Assembly (NCBI GenBank): GCA_015698045.1
Contig: BLAL01000299.1
Location: 62,001 to 126,000, forward strand
DNA from: Rhizophagus clarus
Lineage: Eukaryota > Glomeromycota > Glomeromycetes > Glomerales > Glomeraceae
Direction: 5' to 3'
Length of the DNA: 64,000 bases
Positions 24,162 through 35,149 of this stretch are shown here, piece after piece. The stretch's first letter is position 1; each line of letters starts with the position of its first letter. The translations under genes and the position numbers were made by a program. The notes beneath the pieces were generated by a model. The model searched no databases. It saw only the letters and a program-made list of their open reading frames with translations, and had not been told where the DNA came from.

Positions 24162-24540
24162 CTAAAAATATTCGATCAGAACCTGCAAAAAAAGATGGAT
24201 TTGTTAGTAAAAATGTTTTCTAAAAAAAAGAAAAATAAAGTTTCAAAAATTTGAAACTTACATTCATTACATCTATCGTCCAAGAATCAAAGATCAGAAA
24301 CTACAAAAAAAGATGAAAACGTTAGTAAAACGTTTCTTAAAAAAAAAGGAGAAAAAAGTTTTGAAAATTTTGAAACTTACATTCATTACGTCCATGGCCA
24401 TCATCCAAAAATCAAAGATCGAAAGCTACAAAAAAAAATGAAAATATTAGTAAATGTTTCTTAAAAAAAAGAAAAAATAAAGTTTTGAAAATTTTGAAAC
24501 TTACATTAATTACGCCCATCGTCTAAGGAGAGAAAAAAGA
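24162..24540 (-). repeat. tandem mini-exon/intron array (about 120-bp units)
   Basis: Read on the minus strand there are mini-exons 24522..24505 (18 nt), 24425..24381 (45 nt), 24300..24262 (39 nt) and 24182..24162 (21 nt, ending in an in-frame TAG). Introns of 79, 80 and 79 nt separate them. Every internal exon is a multiple of three and phase 0. Each intron has donor GTAAGTTTC, acceptor T-rich then GTAG or GCAG, and a TACTAAC or TACTAAT branch site. The repeated peptide core is I-F-D-x-W, then variable residues, then D-V-M-N. A 5' start is not certain: an ATG-led segment near 24614 exists but cannot be joined convincingly. It may be part of a short repeat-protein gene or a decayed one. Confidence 0.6.
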
Positions 24541-24685
24541 GATATTGGTACATTTCTAAAACCATTAATAATAAAACCTATTGTCAATTTGCTTTTCCAA
24601 GGTTGCATTCTACAAAAATGGAGAAAAAAAAGAAATATTAAAATGTTTCTTTAACATGAAACTCGCCATTTTTACAATAAAGCTA

Positions 24686-24836
24686 AAAAATTTTTTTTAA
24701 ATTAAATAAAAAAAAATTTGTTTTTTAAATTAAATAAAGTTAAAAAAAAATTCGTTTTTTATGTTAAATAAAAAAAAATTTGTTTTTTAGATTTTAATAA
24801 AAAAAAATTCATTTTTTTAGATTAAATAAAAAAAAT
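24686..24836. repeat. about 35-bp A/T tandem repeats
   Basis: Four to five imperfect copies of a unit like TTAAATAAAAAAAAATTTGT followed by TTTTTTA-rich sequence, inside the CACTA-like element. Confidence 0.65.
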
Positions 24837-25080
24837 ACAGCTTCTTTGGATGACGGTATTTCAGTGGTATGTACCAACTTTTTGTTTGTTTATTTTTTTA
24901 TTTAAAAAAATATATTCTAACAGTTGCTTTTTTTTATTTGTAAATGAGCAAAAGGAAAAAAATAAAATGTAATAAGCAAAAATAAAAAAAAAATTATTAA
25001 TAAATCAATAAATAAATGATGTAATTATATAGTCAGCCAATTAAAGAATTAAAGACAATCATTTTTGATTGAAAAATTGG

Positions 25081-25180
25081 CAGAGTTATATAAAAATTGG
25101 CAGAATTATATAAAAATCGGTAGAATTATATAAAAATTGGCAGAATTATATAAAAATCAGCAGAATTACATAAAAATCGG
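25081..25180. repeat. right subterminal 20-bp tandem repeats
   Basis: Five exact-period 20-bp copies of CAGAATTATATAAAAATTGG with few changes, plus partial copies on each side. The AAATCGGCA/AAATTGGCA core also appears near the left end of the same element in the same orientation. Confidence 0.85.
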
Positions 25181-25220
25181 CAATAGCATATTAAAATAAA
25201 GCAAATTCATTCGACCTGTG

Positions 25221-28200
25221 ATAAATTTTTATATTATAAATATACAAGGCTTTATAACTCTATAATTAATAAATTAATACATAAAGCAACACTAATTTTC
25301 TATAAAAAAACTGGATATGATTTTAATAAGAATTTTATATAAATTTTTTTCTTAGAAATAACATATTACTATAAATTCAAATTAGATTTTATTTTAGTTG
25401 TTTATTTCTTTTTTTTGCAGATTAATTTGAAAATCCTTTTTTTTATAAATTAGACAAAAATCTAATGTTTGAAAATTTGAATGATTGCAAATATTATATA
25501 AATAGAGTTTTTTTTGTTTTTAGGTTATCTAATTTCAGAAAATTTGGATGAATTCAGAATAATAGGTAAATAAAGAAATGTTGATCTAATTAAGTTAAAA
25601 AATGTATTAATGCTTTTTTTTATTTATTTTAAAAAAATAGGTTATTTTTTTAGATTAAATACTTTTAAAGACTTTAATTTCTTAAATTTCTTAAAAAAAT
25701 ATTAATAAAAATAATATTAATATTTTTTTTTTATTTTTGTTTATAATAGTTGGTTTAATAAAGATAAACTATTTATAATATATTTGTATTTTATTTTATT
25801 TTTTTATTTATCAATTTAATAAAATAAAATTAAGTTTATATAAATAAAGTCAAGTAAAATTGTAATATAAACAGTAAATTTGATAAGTAATAATATAAAT
25901 TTTGGGATAAATCAGTGATTAAATTATATAAATTCTGTATAAATTTTATGTAAATTCCATATCTAAACTTTATTTATAGTAATATAGAATTGTGCATTTT
26001 TTTGTATTTTTTTAATAACACATTAAATTTTTAAATAATAACTGATTTTAGTAGGTAAATATACCTGTAAAGACTTACAAATGAAGAGATAAGGATTATG
26101 ATAATATGTATTATTACTATTATTTTATTTATATATTTAAAGCTATTAAAGTTATTTTTTATATTAATTTATTTTGTTACTAATATCATTAAAATTATCT
26201 ATTTTATTTTTATTATTATTATTTTTCATATTTTCAGAAATTTTTTTAAATTATTTTTTTAATTAAATCTTTTAATCATTTTTATAAAAAATTTTATATT
26301 TAGTCTTATTTAAAAAAATAAAAATATGAAATATTAGTAAATATTTTATTTAAATAAACTAATTAAAATAAAATTTACTGATTTCCTATTAAAAATTAAG
26401 TAATGTTACAGTTTTTCTAAATATTAGAAGATTTAATAAGAAATTTAAAAAAATTTCTTCTTTGATTTTTTCATATATTTTCTTTTAATTTAAAGATATT
26501 ATTAATTTAAAATATTTTATATATCTAAAATTTTAGAATTTATAAATAGTATTCTTTAAAATTTATAAAAATAAAATCAAAAAAAAAAAATTTTATGAGT
26601 TTAACTTACTATTTTAAGTTTTTTCAATCAATATTTTGGAGAACTTGTAAAAAATTAAGTAAAAAGTTAATGTTTTTAATTAAAAAGAAACCTAAAAAAA
26701 AATTTTACTATTAAAATTCATTATAAAAAGATCTAAAATTAAATATTTAACTGAAAAAAAAAATAAATTTAAAAAAAATAACTAAAAAAAAAAATTTTAT
26801 TAAAATTCTATATTCTAATTTCTCTTTTATTAAATTTTCATATAGTATTTAAAAATCCAACTATTTAAAAAAAAAAAAAAATTAAAATATTAATAAAGAT
26901 TTTAATAAAAAAAGAAATTTAATAATAAAATTTCTTTAGTTAAAGTTTTCTACTGAAAAATCTAAATTTATAAAAAAAAAATAAAAAATATTAATACATA
27001 TTTCAATTAAAAATATTAAAAAAATTAAATTTTACAATGGATATTATAAAACTTACTATTTTTAATATTCTATTAATCCAAAAGTTAAAAAACATAAATT
27101 ATAAAAAAAAAAACATAAATAATTATTTCTAATTAAAATAAAAATATAAATAAAAATAATAATAAACTTGTTATAAATTTGTTTCAATATATATTCTAAA
27201 AAGAATATAATTAAAATAATAATAAATATTTTTAGTTAAAATAATCATATTATTTAAATTTTATATTTTGTGAAATTTATTATTTTTTACTAAATTCAAA
27301 TTTAAGTTTTAATTAACATTTCATATTTTGAATTTAATATATAAAATTTTTCTAAAATAAAAAAAAAATTAACTATTAATAATAATTCATTAAAACAAAA
27401 TAAATTAAAGAAATAAAACAATAATTTTTAAAAAAAATACTATTAAATTTTTATATATTTAATAACATAAAAATTTATGTTTAACTATACATTTAAATAT
27501 TTATTTATATATTTAAATATTCTAGTCATTTAAAAAATATAATAAATTAAAATATTAATAAAATGTTTGATAAAAAAAAATAAATTAAAAAAAATCTTTA
27601 AATTCTACTAAAATTTTATATATTTAAAATTCTGATTATTTAAAAAAAAATAAAACTGAAATCAATTAGTAAAAGGTTTTATTAAAAAAAATAATTTTAA
27701 TTTTCTTACAAATTTTAATTCAACTGTTTAAAAAAAAAAAAAAAAATATAAAATATTTTTTTAAAATAAATAAATTTAGAAATAAATTTTCAGATTTTTA
27801 CTATATTTATTATCCAAAGAACCAGTTTTCTAAAAAATAAAATAGAAATAAAAATATATTAACAAATATTTTATTAAAAATAACTTTTCAATAAAAACTT
27901 TTCTTTTTATCAAAATTTGACTAAAGAAATTTAAAAATTTTGTAAAAAAAGAAAATTTTAATTATTAAAATATTTGTAAAATTTTATTAAAAAATTTAAA
28001 AAATTGATTAATTTTATTTAATTAAATTGATTAAATTACAGCAGGTATAGTTATATTATATTATATAATATTGTGATTCTAAAATCTGTTAATTTTTATA
28101 TTATAAGTTATATAGTAATAAAATAAACAATATTTGATAGAATAATGTATAGTAAATAGTATTATAGTAATTATTGTTATACTAAATACTTATGCATTAT

Positions 28201-28508
28201 TTAATATTTGAATATATAATGAATATTACAATAATAAATGTACTGTATTTTATAATATTTTTTTTAATGCATTTATTTATGTTAATTTAATTTATTAATA
28301 TAAAAGAAAAAAAATTAAAAAATAGAAAAAGAATAAAAAAAAAAAAGGAAAAGATAAAAGAAAGAAAAATAGAAAAAGCAAAAAAGTGAAGGGAAAGAAT
28401 GAAAAAAAAACTTAAAAAAGATCATCAGGCATTTAAACTATATAATTAATATTTTATATATCATATAATATATGTAATTTTTAAAATAAGATGTTGAATA
28501 ACTAAATC
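25221..28508. other. extremely AT-rich noncoding desert with eroded repeats
   Basis: No open frame of note on either strand. Between about 26.3 and 27.9 kb a degenerate unit recurs at roughly 100-130-bp spacing in several places, of the form A-run, then ATATTAGTAAATATTTTATT, then A-run. It resembles the mini-exon array at 24.2 kb after loss of G and C. A short purine-rich patch lies at 28300-28420. Confidence 0.5.
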
Positions 28509-28618
28509 CAGTATTAGTACATTAGCAGTTTGATCAGGATTGGCCATTAGTCATTTGGCTATTTGGTTGTGACTAAAATAGCCAAAAAAGTTTTGATTAT
28601 AGCCAAATACTAATACTG
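28509..28618. mobile_element. 110-bp hAT-like MITE
   Basis: The termini are the perfect 11-bp inverted repeat CAGTATTAGTA (28509-28519 and 28608-28618). The flanks ACTAAATC (28501-28508) and ATTAAATC (28619-28626) match at 7 of 8 bases, as expected for an aged 8-bp duplication. hAT elements make 8-bp duplications and often begin CAG, so this class is favoured. Confidence 0.6.
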
Positions 28619-28996
28619 ATTAAATCAATTAAATATGCTATTTAATATTAATATAATACTAAATTTATAGTATTTAACATCATATTATATATAATTAATT
28701 ACAATATCTTAACATAATTATCATATGATTTATTAAAAAATAGTATATTGCTATTTGCTTATAATTATATTTTATTATTTATAGTTATATAAGATTTTTA
28801 TTAAAAAAAATTCTATATCAGATATATTACAAAACCATAATATTTTCAAAAAATAATATTTGTATAATCATTTTATATCATCCTTATGAAAAGTAATTAT
28901 ACTTAAAATATACCTACTTGAATTGTTATTAAAATATACTTATTGTAATACTTTAACCGTACTGTTCTTTCCTGTTGATGTAATATTTCAATTTTA

Positions 28997-29324
28997 CCGC
29001 ATAGTTCCGAAATTAAACAATCTTTTTTTATTATAGAGTTGCTTAATTCCGGGTTATATATATTTTTTGAATACTGTAAATAGTGAATTAATAGAGAATA
29101 GCTGTAATATTGTTATAGTTAATAATAATTTTCACTTATAATATATAATTAAATTATCTATTTTTTTTCGATTTTTAATTTGATTTTAGCAATACAATAT
29201 ATTATTTTATTTACATACATTTATTAATTTTTATTACAGAAATATATGGGTTGTTTATTTTCGGAACTATTATAATTGGAAGGTTGCTTATTTCCAAGGG
29301 TTATTTAATTTCGAAACTGTACGG
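28997..29324. mobile_element. 328-bp TA-flanked inverted-repeat element
   Basis: Inverted ends of about 25 bp, CCGYAYAGTTYCGAAATTAA-like, have only a few mismatches and are flanked by TA on both sides (28995-28996, 29325-29326). This fits a Tc1/mariner-type non-autonomous element. The interior repeats the related motif TTGCTTAATTCCGGGTT and its variants. Confidence 0.6.
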
Positions 29325-29569
29325 TAATAGTTGGCCATATAATATTGATCATTAAATGATGGCGTGATCTGTTATTATAATAGCATATCAATTATAGAAA
29401 ATTGTTATGTTACTAATTATAAAATCTGGACGTTCCTGTTTTCTATAAAGAAAATAAGAAACATTTGAACATTTCTTTAAGTAAGATACCACTATTGCAA
29501 CATTAATGTCTCCAAGTAATGTTATTCTTAATTCTGGACTTTTTATCCCGATTTAAGGTGTTCAGATAG

Positions 29570-29880
29570 AAGGTATCTACAGTTAAAAAAATGTAAGGAA
29601 CGTTAGTAATAGTCTTATTAATATTCCTAATTTCCAATCCTAACTTCCAATCCTAGATTGAAAGATATTCGGGCAGATACCTACAGATATATATAAAAAA
29701 GACAAAAGGAACGTTAACATGAATTTACTAACATTTATTAAATCCCACTCCCTAATCACCACCTTCTTATGACGGGCTTCGAAGTCCAATATTCAAGTCG
29801 TACAGGTAAGATTTACAGAATAAAAAAAAAATCGGAGGAAGCATTAGTAAAATTCACTAATATTTCCTAAATCCGTTTTC
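29570..29880 (-). repeat. decayed copies of the intron-like repeat
   Basis: Three imperfect units at roughly 100-130-bp spacing. Read on the minus strand, the best copies carry TACTAACG, an A/T stretch and CTGTAG, like the intron 3' ends of the 24.2-kb array. Clear GT donors are missing, so these are probably relics. Confidence 0.4.
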
Positions 29881-30784
29881 TGTGCCTAACTCTAACCTAA
29901 TCGTGAGATTCTAGTTCCAAAAAATGGGGTTCTTATTCCAATTATATTCGTACCTAGTTTATAACTTTTTTTTTTTTTAAAAAAAAAGGGTTTCTTTAAA
30001 AAAAAAAAAAGATTTTCTTTAAACGAATAAACATGTTCGATAAAATTGGTTTATATCTACCGCTAAAAAGTCCGAAGTACAACGTTGGAGTCTTAGAGAT
30101 AGCACGTGATTTAAAACAAGATCAGTTTTTTATTGTTTTAAAACGTTTTTTTATTTGTTTTAAAACATTGATCGGCATATGCATGTTTAATCAATAAACC
30201 AACCTTTTTCGTATTTAAACTTCGTGCACGATTAAATAATGACAGAGTAAAAAAACTTGTGGCTCTCTATCAAAATTTAAGAATTCAAAAGGAAATTAGC
30301 GAAGATAGTTGGTTTGAAGGTGATGAAACTAACGAAAGTTAAATAATTTTATTGAAATATAAGAAAGTGCCTAAAAATTAGAAAATATTAGCAAAGAATA
30401 TTTGAAAATAACGGGAAAAAAGAAAAATTAACATATATTATATAACATGATAATAATGTAAATTTTTATATTATGAAATAAAGGCTAGTAAAGTGTTTAA
30501 TGTTTTAAAACATGTTTAAAACACCGAAATTGGTTTTAATCATACTCAATAACTATTATATCTCAATATCGTTTAACCGGATGAGTCAGATAAGATTGAT
30601 TGGTAATACTTCACTGGGTTGACATTTCGAAAGAAAAGAAATTCAATCTGTGTGACAATCGATTTCTTTATAAAACACTTCTAAAAAAAAAAAAAGTTAC
30701 AGTGTATATCAATCTTCCGGTTTCAAAAAAAAAAAATCTCTTTCTTTTTCGTGACAACCTGTGAACCTATTATTTGCACAAAAC

Positions 30785-32063
30785 ATGTCTACTACTCCCT
30801 CCACCTCCACCTCCACCTCTCCTGCAACTACAGTCCGTCAAGAACTTAACCGCCTTTTCTCGAATTCTGTGATTAAAGAAAAAGAATTTGGTGACTTGCT
30901 AACTTATGTTTCCAATAATCTGATAAAATACCTGATTTAGAAGATTTTCTTAAATACGGCAATAATAAAGTTAAAGCTATATACCTGAAAAATATATTAA
31001 CCGGTATGTTTTCATACAATTGAAGTATAAATTAATGTGCTTGACTTCGTTCTTTTTTTCGTCTTCTCTGTCATATTCGCAAATAATACCGAATACTTAG
31101 TCTTGTGCTTTTCTTTCCTGCTTCTTATCGTCAAACCCGCCCAAAAAACACATTCACGTTATCGTAGAACAACCTAGTGCCACTGGTAAGTGAGTCGTAA
31201 TAAATTTGGTCACCGCGATTGAACGCGTTTTGGCTAGTCTTGTTTGTGTTGTGTTATAATCTTAATTCGAAGACCTTTTCTTACAGCAAGGACTTTGGCT
31301 GGATCCAAGGAGGATTTGTACATTTTTGTTGATGACTCGAATTTATACATTGAAGGAAAGTATGTAGTCGGTGAATATGAAAATATGGGTGCGTTTGACC
31401 TTAAAAGAAGATTCTCCGTACGCTATGGGTTTTGAGAAAATGATAGACATGCAAATCGGACATTACATGGATCAGGTTCTTTATAACAAAGTGCCAGCTG
31501 TATTGGCACTTGTTGCTGGCGATGCCGATTTCAAGCCCATATTGCAGACCGCAATCCGGTTAGGGTGGATGGTCGAAATATATTTTTAGAACACAGGTAC
31601 TATGAGCCTTTATCATGATCCACTTATTTATTTTATTATGTTCCTTAAAACTATATTTTGAATTTTTTTGTTATGAATATTATCCGCATGATAGCTGATA
31701 AACTTGGTCTATTGTACGTAAAAAATACTCTAGGATTGTCTTCTCAATTATTTGATCCTGAAAATGAGAACAATCCAGTTTTCATATCTTTAAATGAATT
31801 TTATAAGACCATTACATACACCCGAGATACTATACTATGGATGCGGACAAATGAAGCTTCTTCAGCTGTCTGGTAAAGGCATTTCTGATTGGAGAATTAA
31901 CGACATTATGAAGTTTTTTGATGATCTGGGAATTTTTGGTTGGTGGTACCGCGAACGTAACTTAATCTGGTTTTATTTTAAAAATTTGAATGATATGCGA
32001 AAAGCTGAGAATTTAATACAAAACAAATATTCTCAGATCAATTTTCAGCGAATTTATTACTAA
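30785..32063 (+). pseudogene. NYN-domain protein, frameshifted pseudogene
   Basis: Fragments of one protein lie in order but in different frames. The ATG at 30785 opens a Ser/Thr-rich start and a helical segment that shifts frame near 30915. An exon-like piece near 31140-31184 encodes K-K-H-I-H-V-I-V-E-Q-P-S-A-T. The NYN start LYIFVDDSNLYIEGKY (about 31316-31365) is followed by a second break near 31400-31430, where the middle of the domain appears deleted. The domain resumes with PAVLALVAGDADFKPILQTA (about 31495-31554), and a third break lies near 31840-31860 before a C-terminal segment ending at 32063. NYN domains are PIN-like nucleases; the Asp-rich motifs VDDSN and AGDADF are present. 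Several breaks make an active product unlikely, unless some are sequencing errors. Confidence 0.7.
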
Positions 32064-35000
32064 GAATCCACTGGAATCTTTTCTTTTTCTTTTCTGTACT
32101 TTAATACTAAGATAATATTAATAATACAGTTCTATATTATGTATTGGAGTTAAATTAGTATATGCAAGTGCAAGCATAAGTGAATTAGAAAAATAAATAA
32201 AACTATAAACTGCACAGCTCTAAATTTATTGCAATTATTTTGACAAATCCATGTGTATAATCTAAATTTTCTGATTGCACCAGATTATTGCGCCTTGTAG
32301 AAATGTGTAACCACTGACGACAAATTTCTCCGATCCTGAAGGATATTGGTAAAGTCAGCATGAGCCAATAGACTGACCAATAAAAATATTATATATATGT
32401 GGCGATTAAATATATTACTATAAAACATGCGGGGAAAATATTATTATGTCAGTAAATTTATAATGATTCATTTTCTTAGAAATATCATCGAATTTTGCTG
32501 ACCTAATGAAAAAATATATCATATCTTAAGTCCATATTCACACAATATTTTCTTTTACTTTTTTTTTCTTAATATTTTTAGTTGTGCAAGTCCTCAGAAT
32601 AGTTGTTTGAGCATACCAAGTCTTGCCTCTGTTCACGCGAAACTGAAGATATTTATTTATGACATCCTAAAAATTAAAATAATTAACAATTCGATTTTGG
32701 ATCATTAATTTTTTTGTTGGTTGCATCAAAGTAATTATCTTTTTCCGGGCTAAAACAAATACAATGTTCTTATCAGAAATAAGGTTGAAGTGTAAATTAC
32801 GAGAATAAAAAATTATTATTGTTAGCAGATAGTATATAGTAATAAAATAAAAAGTCATTTTTTAATTAATTGTGTCTACCGATCATTTCCAAAAATGGAT
32901 TTAGCGAAAAGAAATATTTTTGTCAAAAACCGCCTAAGTAAACTTGCAAAAATTACGTCTATTTCATATAATAACTTTTAAAGTTTATATAAATTAAAAA
33001 AAAAAAATTTCTTTTTATGATTTTTTTTTTGCATTACGTCATAAAAAAACACATGAGGACTAAAAAAGCGTATTAGATCATTTATTGTAATCTAACGTAA
33101 ATATGCACAGTGTCTTCGGTCAACATTGGTTGTTGAAACCATTCTAACTCTTTTTTGAATGTTTTTTGTTTCATCATCAGTAAATTTTCCAAACGTTATT
33201 TTGACAGTAATATTGAATATTTCATGCCTAATAGCTTCCAATGTTGTGTGCTAATTTTGCGTACCGACCTTATAGAATCTCGGACATTGTTGCAACTCCG
33301 CATATATTAAATTAATTGTGAGTTTCATCGTCATGCGCATTTACCATTCTGTGCCAAGTATCCTTTAATCGGAATGATTATCCCTTTAACATGAGTGTTT
33401 TAATTTTGAATGTTCATAGTAATTAGGATATGGATCTAACAGAGTTAGAATTTTCCCCTTCGGACTTACAATTGGCGGTCGAATAAGTTTCCAATATCAG
33501 AGTTTTGCTCCCTTTTTATAATTACATTAATCTTTCCTCATTCAGGTGTTTGACTTCGTGCTTTTTTTTAAAAAAAAGATTTCTTTCGGTTTAAGAAGAT
33601 GAGAATCACAAGACACATTTAATAATAAATTTATCTTTAATCTTTGATGATAATATCAGTTTCGGGAATTCTTATCGGATTTCTGAAAAAACAGATGAGT
33701 TATATCTCATATGTTGTACAATTTTTACCCGTGCAGTATTACATTATTTAAATAGATCCGAAATTTCCATATTTGTAACTATGATTTAGCCCACAAAAAA
33801 AAATAAAATAAAATTTCAGATTTCTATATATTTTTCCATTTTTGATTGTGACACAATAACAATCGTACTTCCTTTTTTTTTTTAAGGATAAAATCCGTTT
33901 GGGAAGATTCATTTTCACATGAAATAGGATTTGTAATTTTTGACAGTCTAATTTCTTCGATTTTTTATCAACTGACCTGATTCAAAAAAAAAGAAAAAAA
34001 ATAATAACAACCTCAATAATATCGAAATAATCTCACTATCAGCAAAACACTTTAAATTGAGCAAAATAAATAAATTCATTACACTTATCTTCGCTATTGT
34101 CCTACTTCTCCAGCTACTTCTGTTCCTCAATGCTCAGCTTGTGAATGTTGCTAATTATCACACAATCTAGTCCTTTTTTTTTTCCTCAATATGATGTTGC
34201 ATCATTAAGGCCTTACTTAATATCATTTTTAATCATTTAATTCTTTATAATTCACAATCTTTTCAATCATTTGATTCATAATTCATGATATTTTAGTCAT
34301 TATTTAACAAATACTGTACATATTAAATGTACAATTATTTGTATAATGACAATAAAAAGAAATATTAACCAATTATTTGTGTCTTTGACGTTTGTTCTCA
34401 TTATATTCACAAGATTTACTTTAAAAATAAAGTTATGATTAAAAATAATTAATTTACAGATGCGCCATGTTATATAACACAATTTTATATAACATAAATA
34501 ACATGTTACTTATATTATATAACACGTTATTTATATTATATAACATGTTTTATAATTGCTATATGGCCCATCTCTAGTTGTGAATTTACGCACTTCGTTA
34601 CATATTATTTAAGGATCAGGTTCTTGTTCTCATTCTGTTTAACAATTATAATCGGCTGAAAATGGAAGGATGAAATTCAATTCAAAAATAGTAAGCAGGG
34701 GCTAAGGAACTTCTAAGATATGGTGTAACTTGTTGATCGAAAAATAAAAAAAAAAAATTTCTATATATAATTTGCCAAGATAAATAATGAATGTTGAAAA
34801 TAAATATATTATGGTAAATGAATGGTTGAGATTAACAATACTAATTTTACGGATAAATAAATATTATAATTGTTAGTATAATTGTATTATGAAACGAAGT
34901 TCAAAAAAATTGGTAATATGATAGAAAAAAATGCAGCAGATCTTATAATTGTTTTAACATGTGACTTGGTGTAATAATAACGTATGATTTTAATTAGTTA

Positions 35001-35149
35001 AATTAAATGATCATCATGCCATTATAATTTTCTAAAAGTATAAAAATCTCAATTTCTGAATTTGTTTTAACGAAAATTTTTTTTTTTTTTTTTTTTAACC
35101 GGTCAAAGAAAAAAAAAAAATATTAACAATAAATATTCACATAATAAAA
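32064..35149. other. noncoding spacer
   Basis: AT-rich sequence with homopolymer runs and no supported gene. A short minus-strand frame near 33085-33170 has a protein-like composition but only 28 codons. The last few hundred bases precede the zinc transporter and probably contain its promoter. Confidence 0.45.
34470..34551. repeat. 21-bp tandem repeat, ATAACATGTTATTTATATTAT type
   Basis: Three to four imperfect copies, each with an inner AACATGTT or AACACGTT palindrome, so the tract can also fold as hairpins. Confidence 0.7.

Larger units (their letters stand above)
22457..25220. mobile_element. CACTA-like non-autonomous DNA transposon, 2,764 bp
   Basis: The ends are a perfect 12-bp inverted repeat, CACAGGTCGAAT at 22457-22468 and its complement at 25209-25220. 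Both sides are flanked by ATA (22454-22456 and 25221-25223), which fits a 3-bp target-site duplication. Arrays of short subterminal repeats lie inside each end. CACTA/EnSpm elements typically have CAC-starting ends, 3-bp duplications and subterminal repeats, so that class is the best guess. No transposase frame exists inside. It carries a purine-skewed tract and a mini-exon array, which may be captured host sequence. Confidence 0.7.

Noticed and set aside
16255..30784. tRNA, rRNA or a transposase gene in the gene-poor stretch
   Set aside because: No cloverleaf consensus, rRNA-like block or transposase motif was recognised by eye on either strand; a covariance or profile search would be needed to exclude them fully.
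33085..33170. 28-codon minus-strand frame with protein-like composition
   Set aside because: Too short and without recognisable domain or splice partners.
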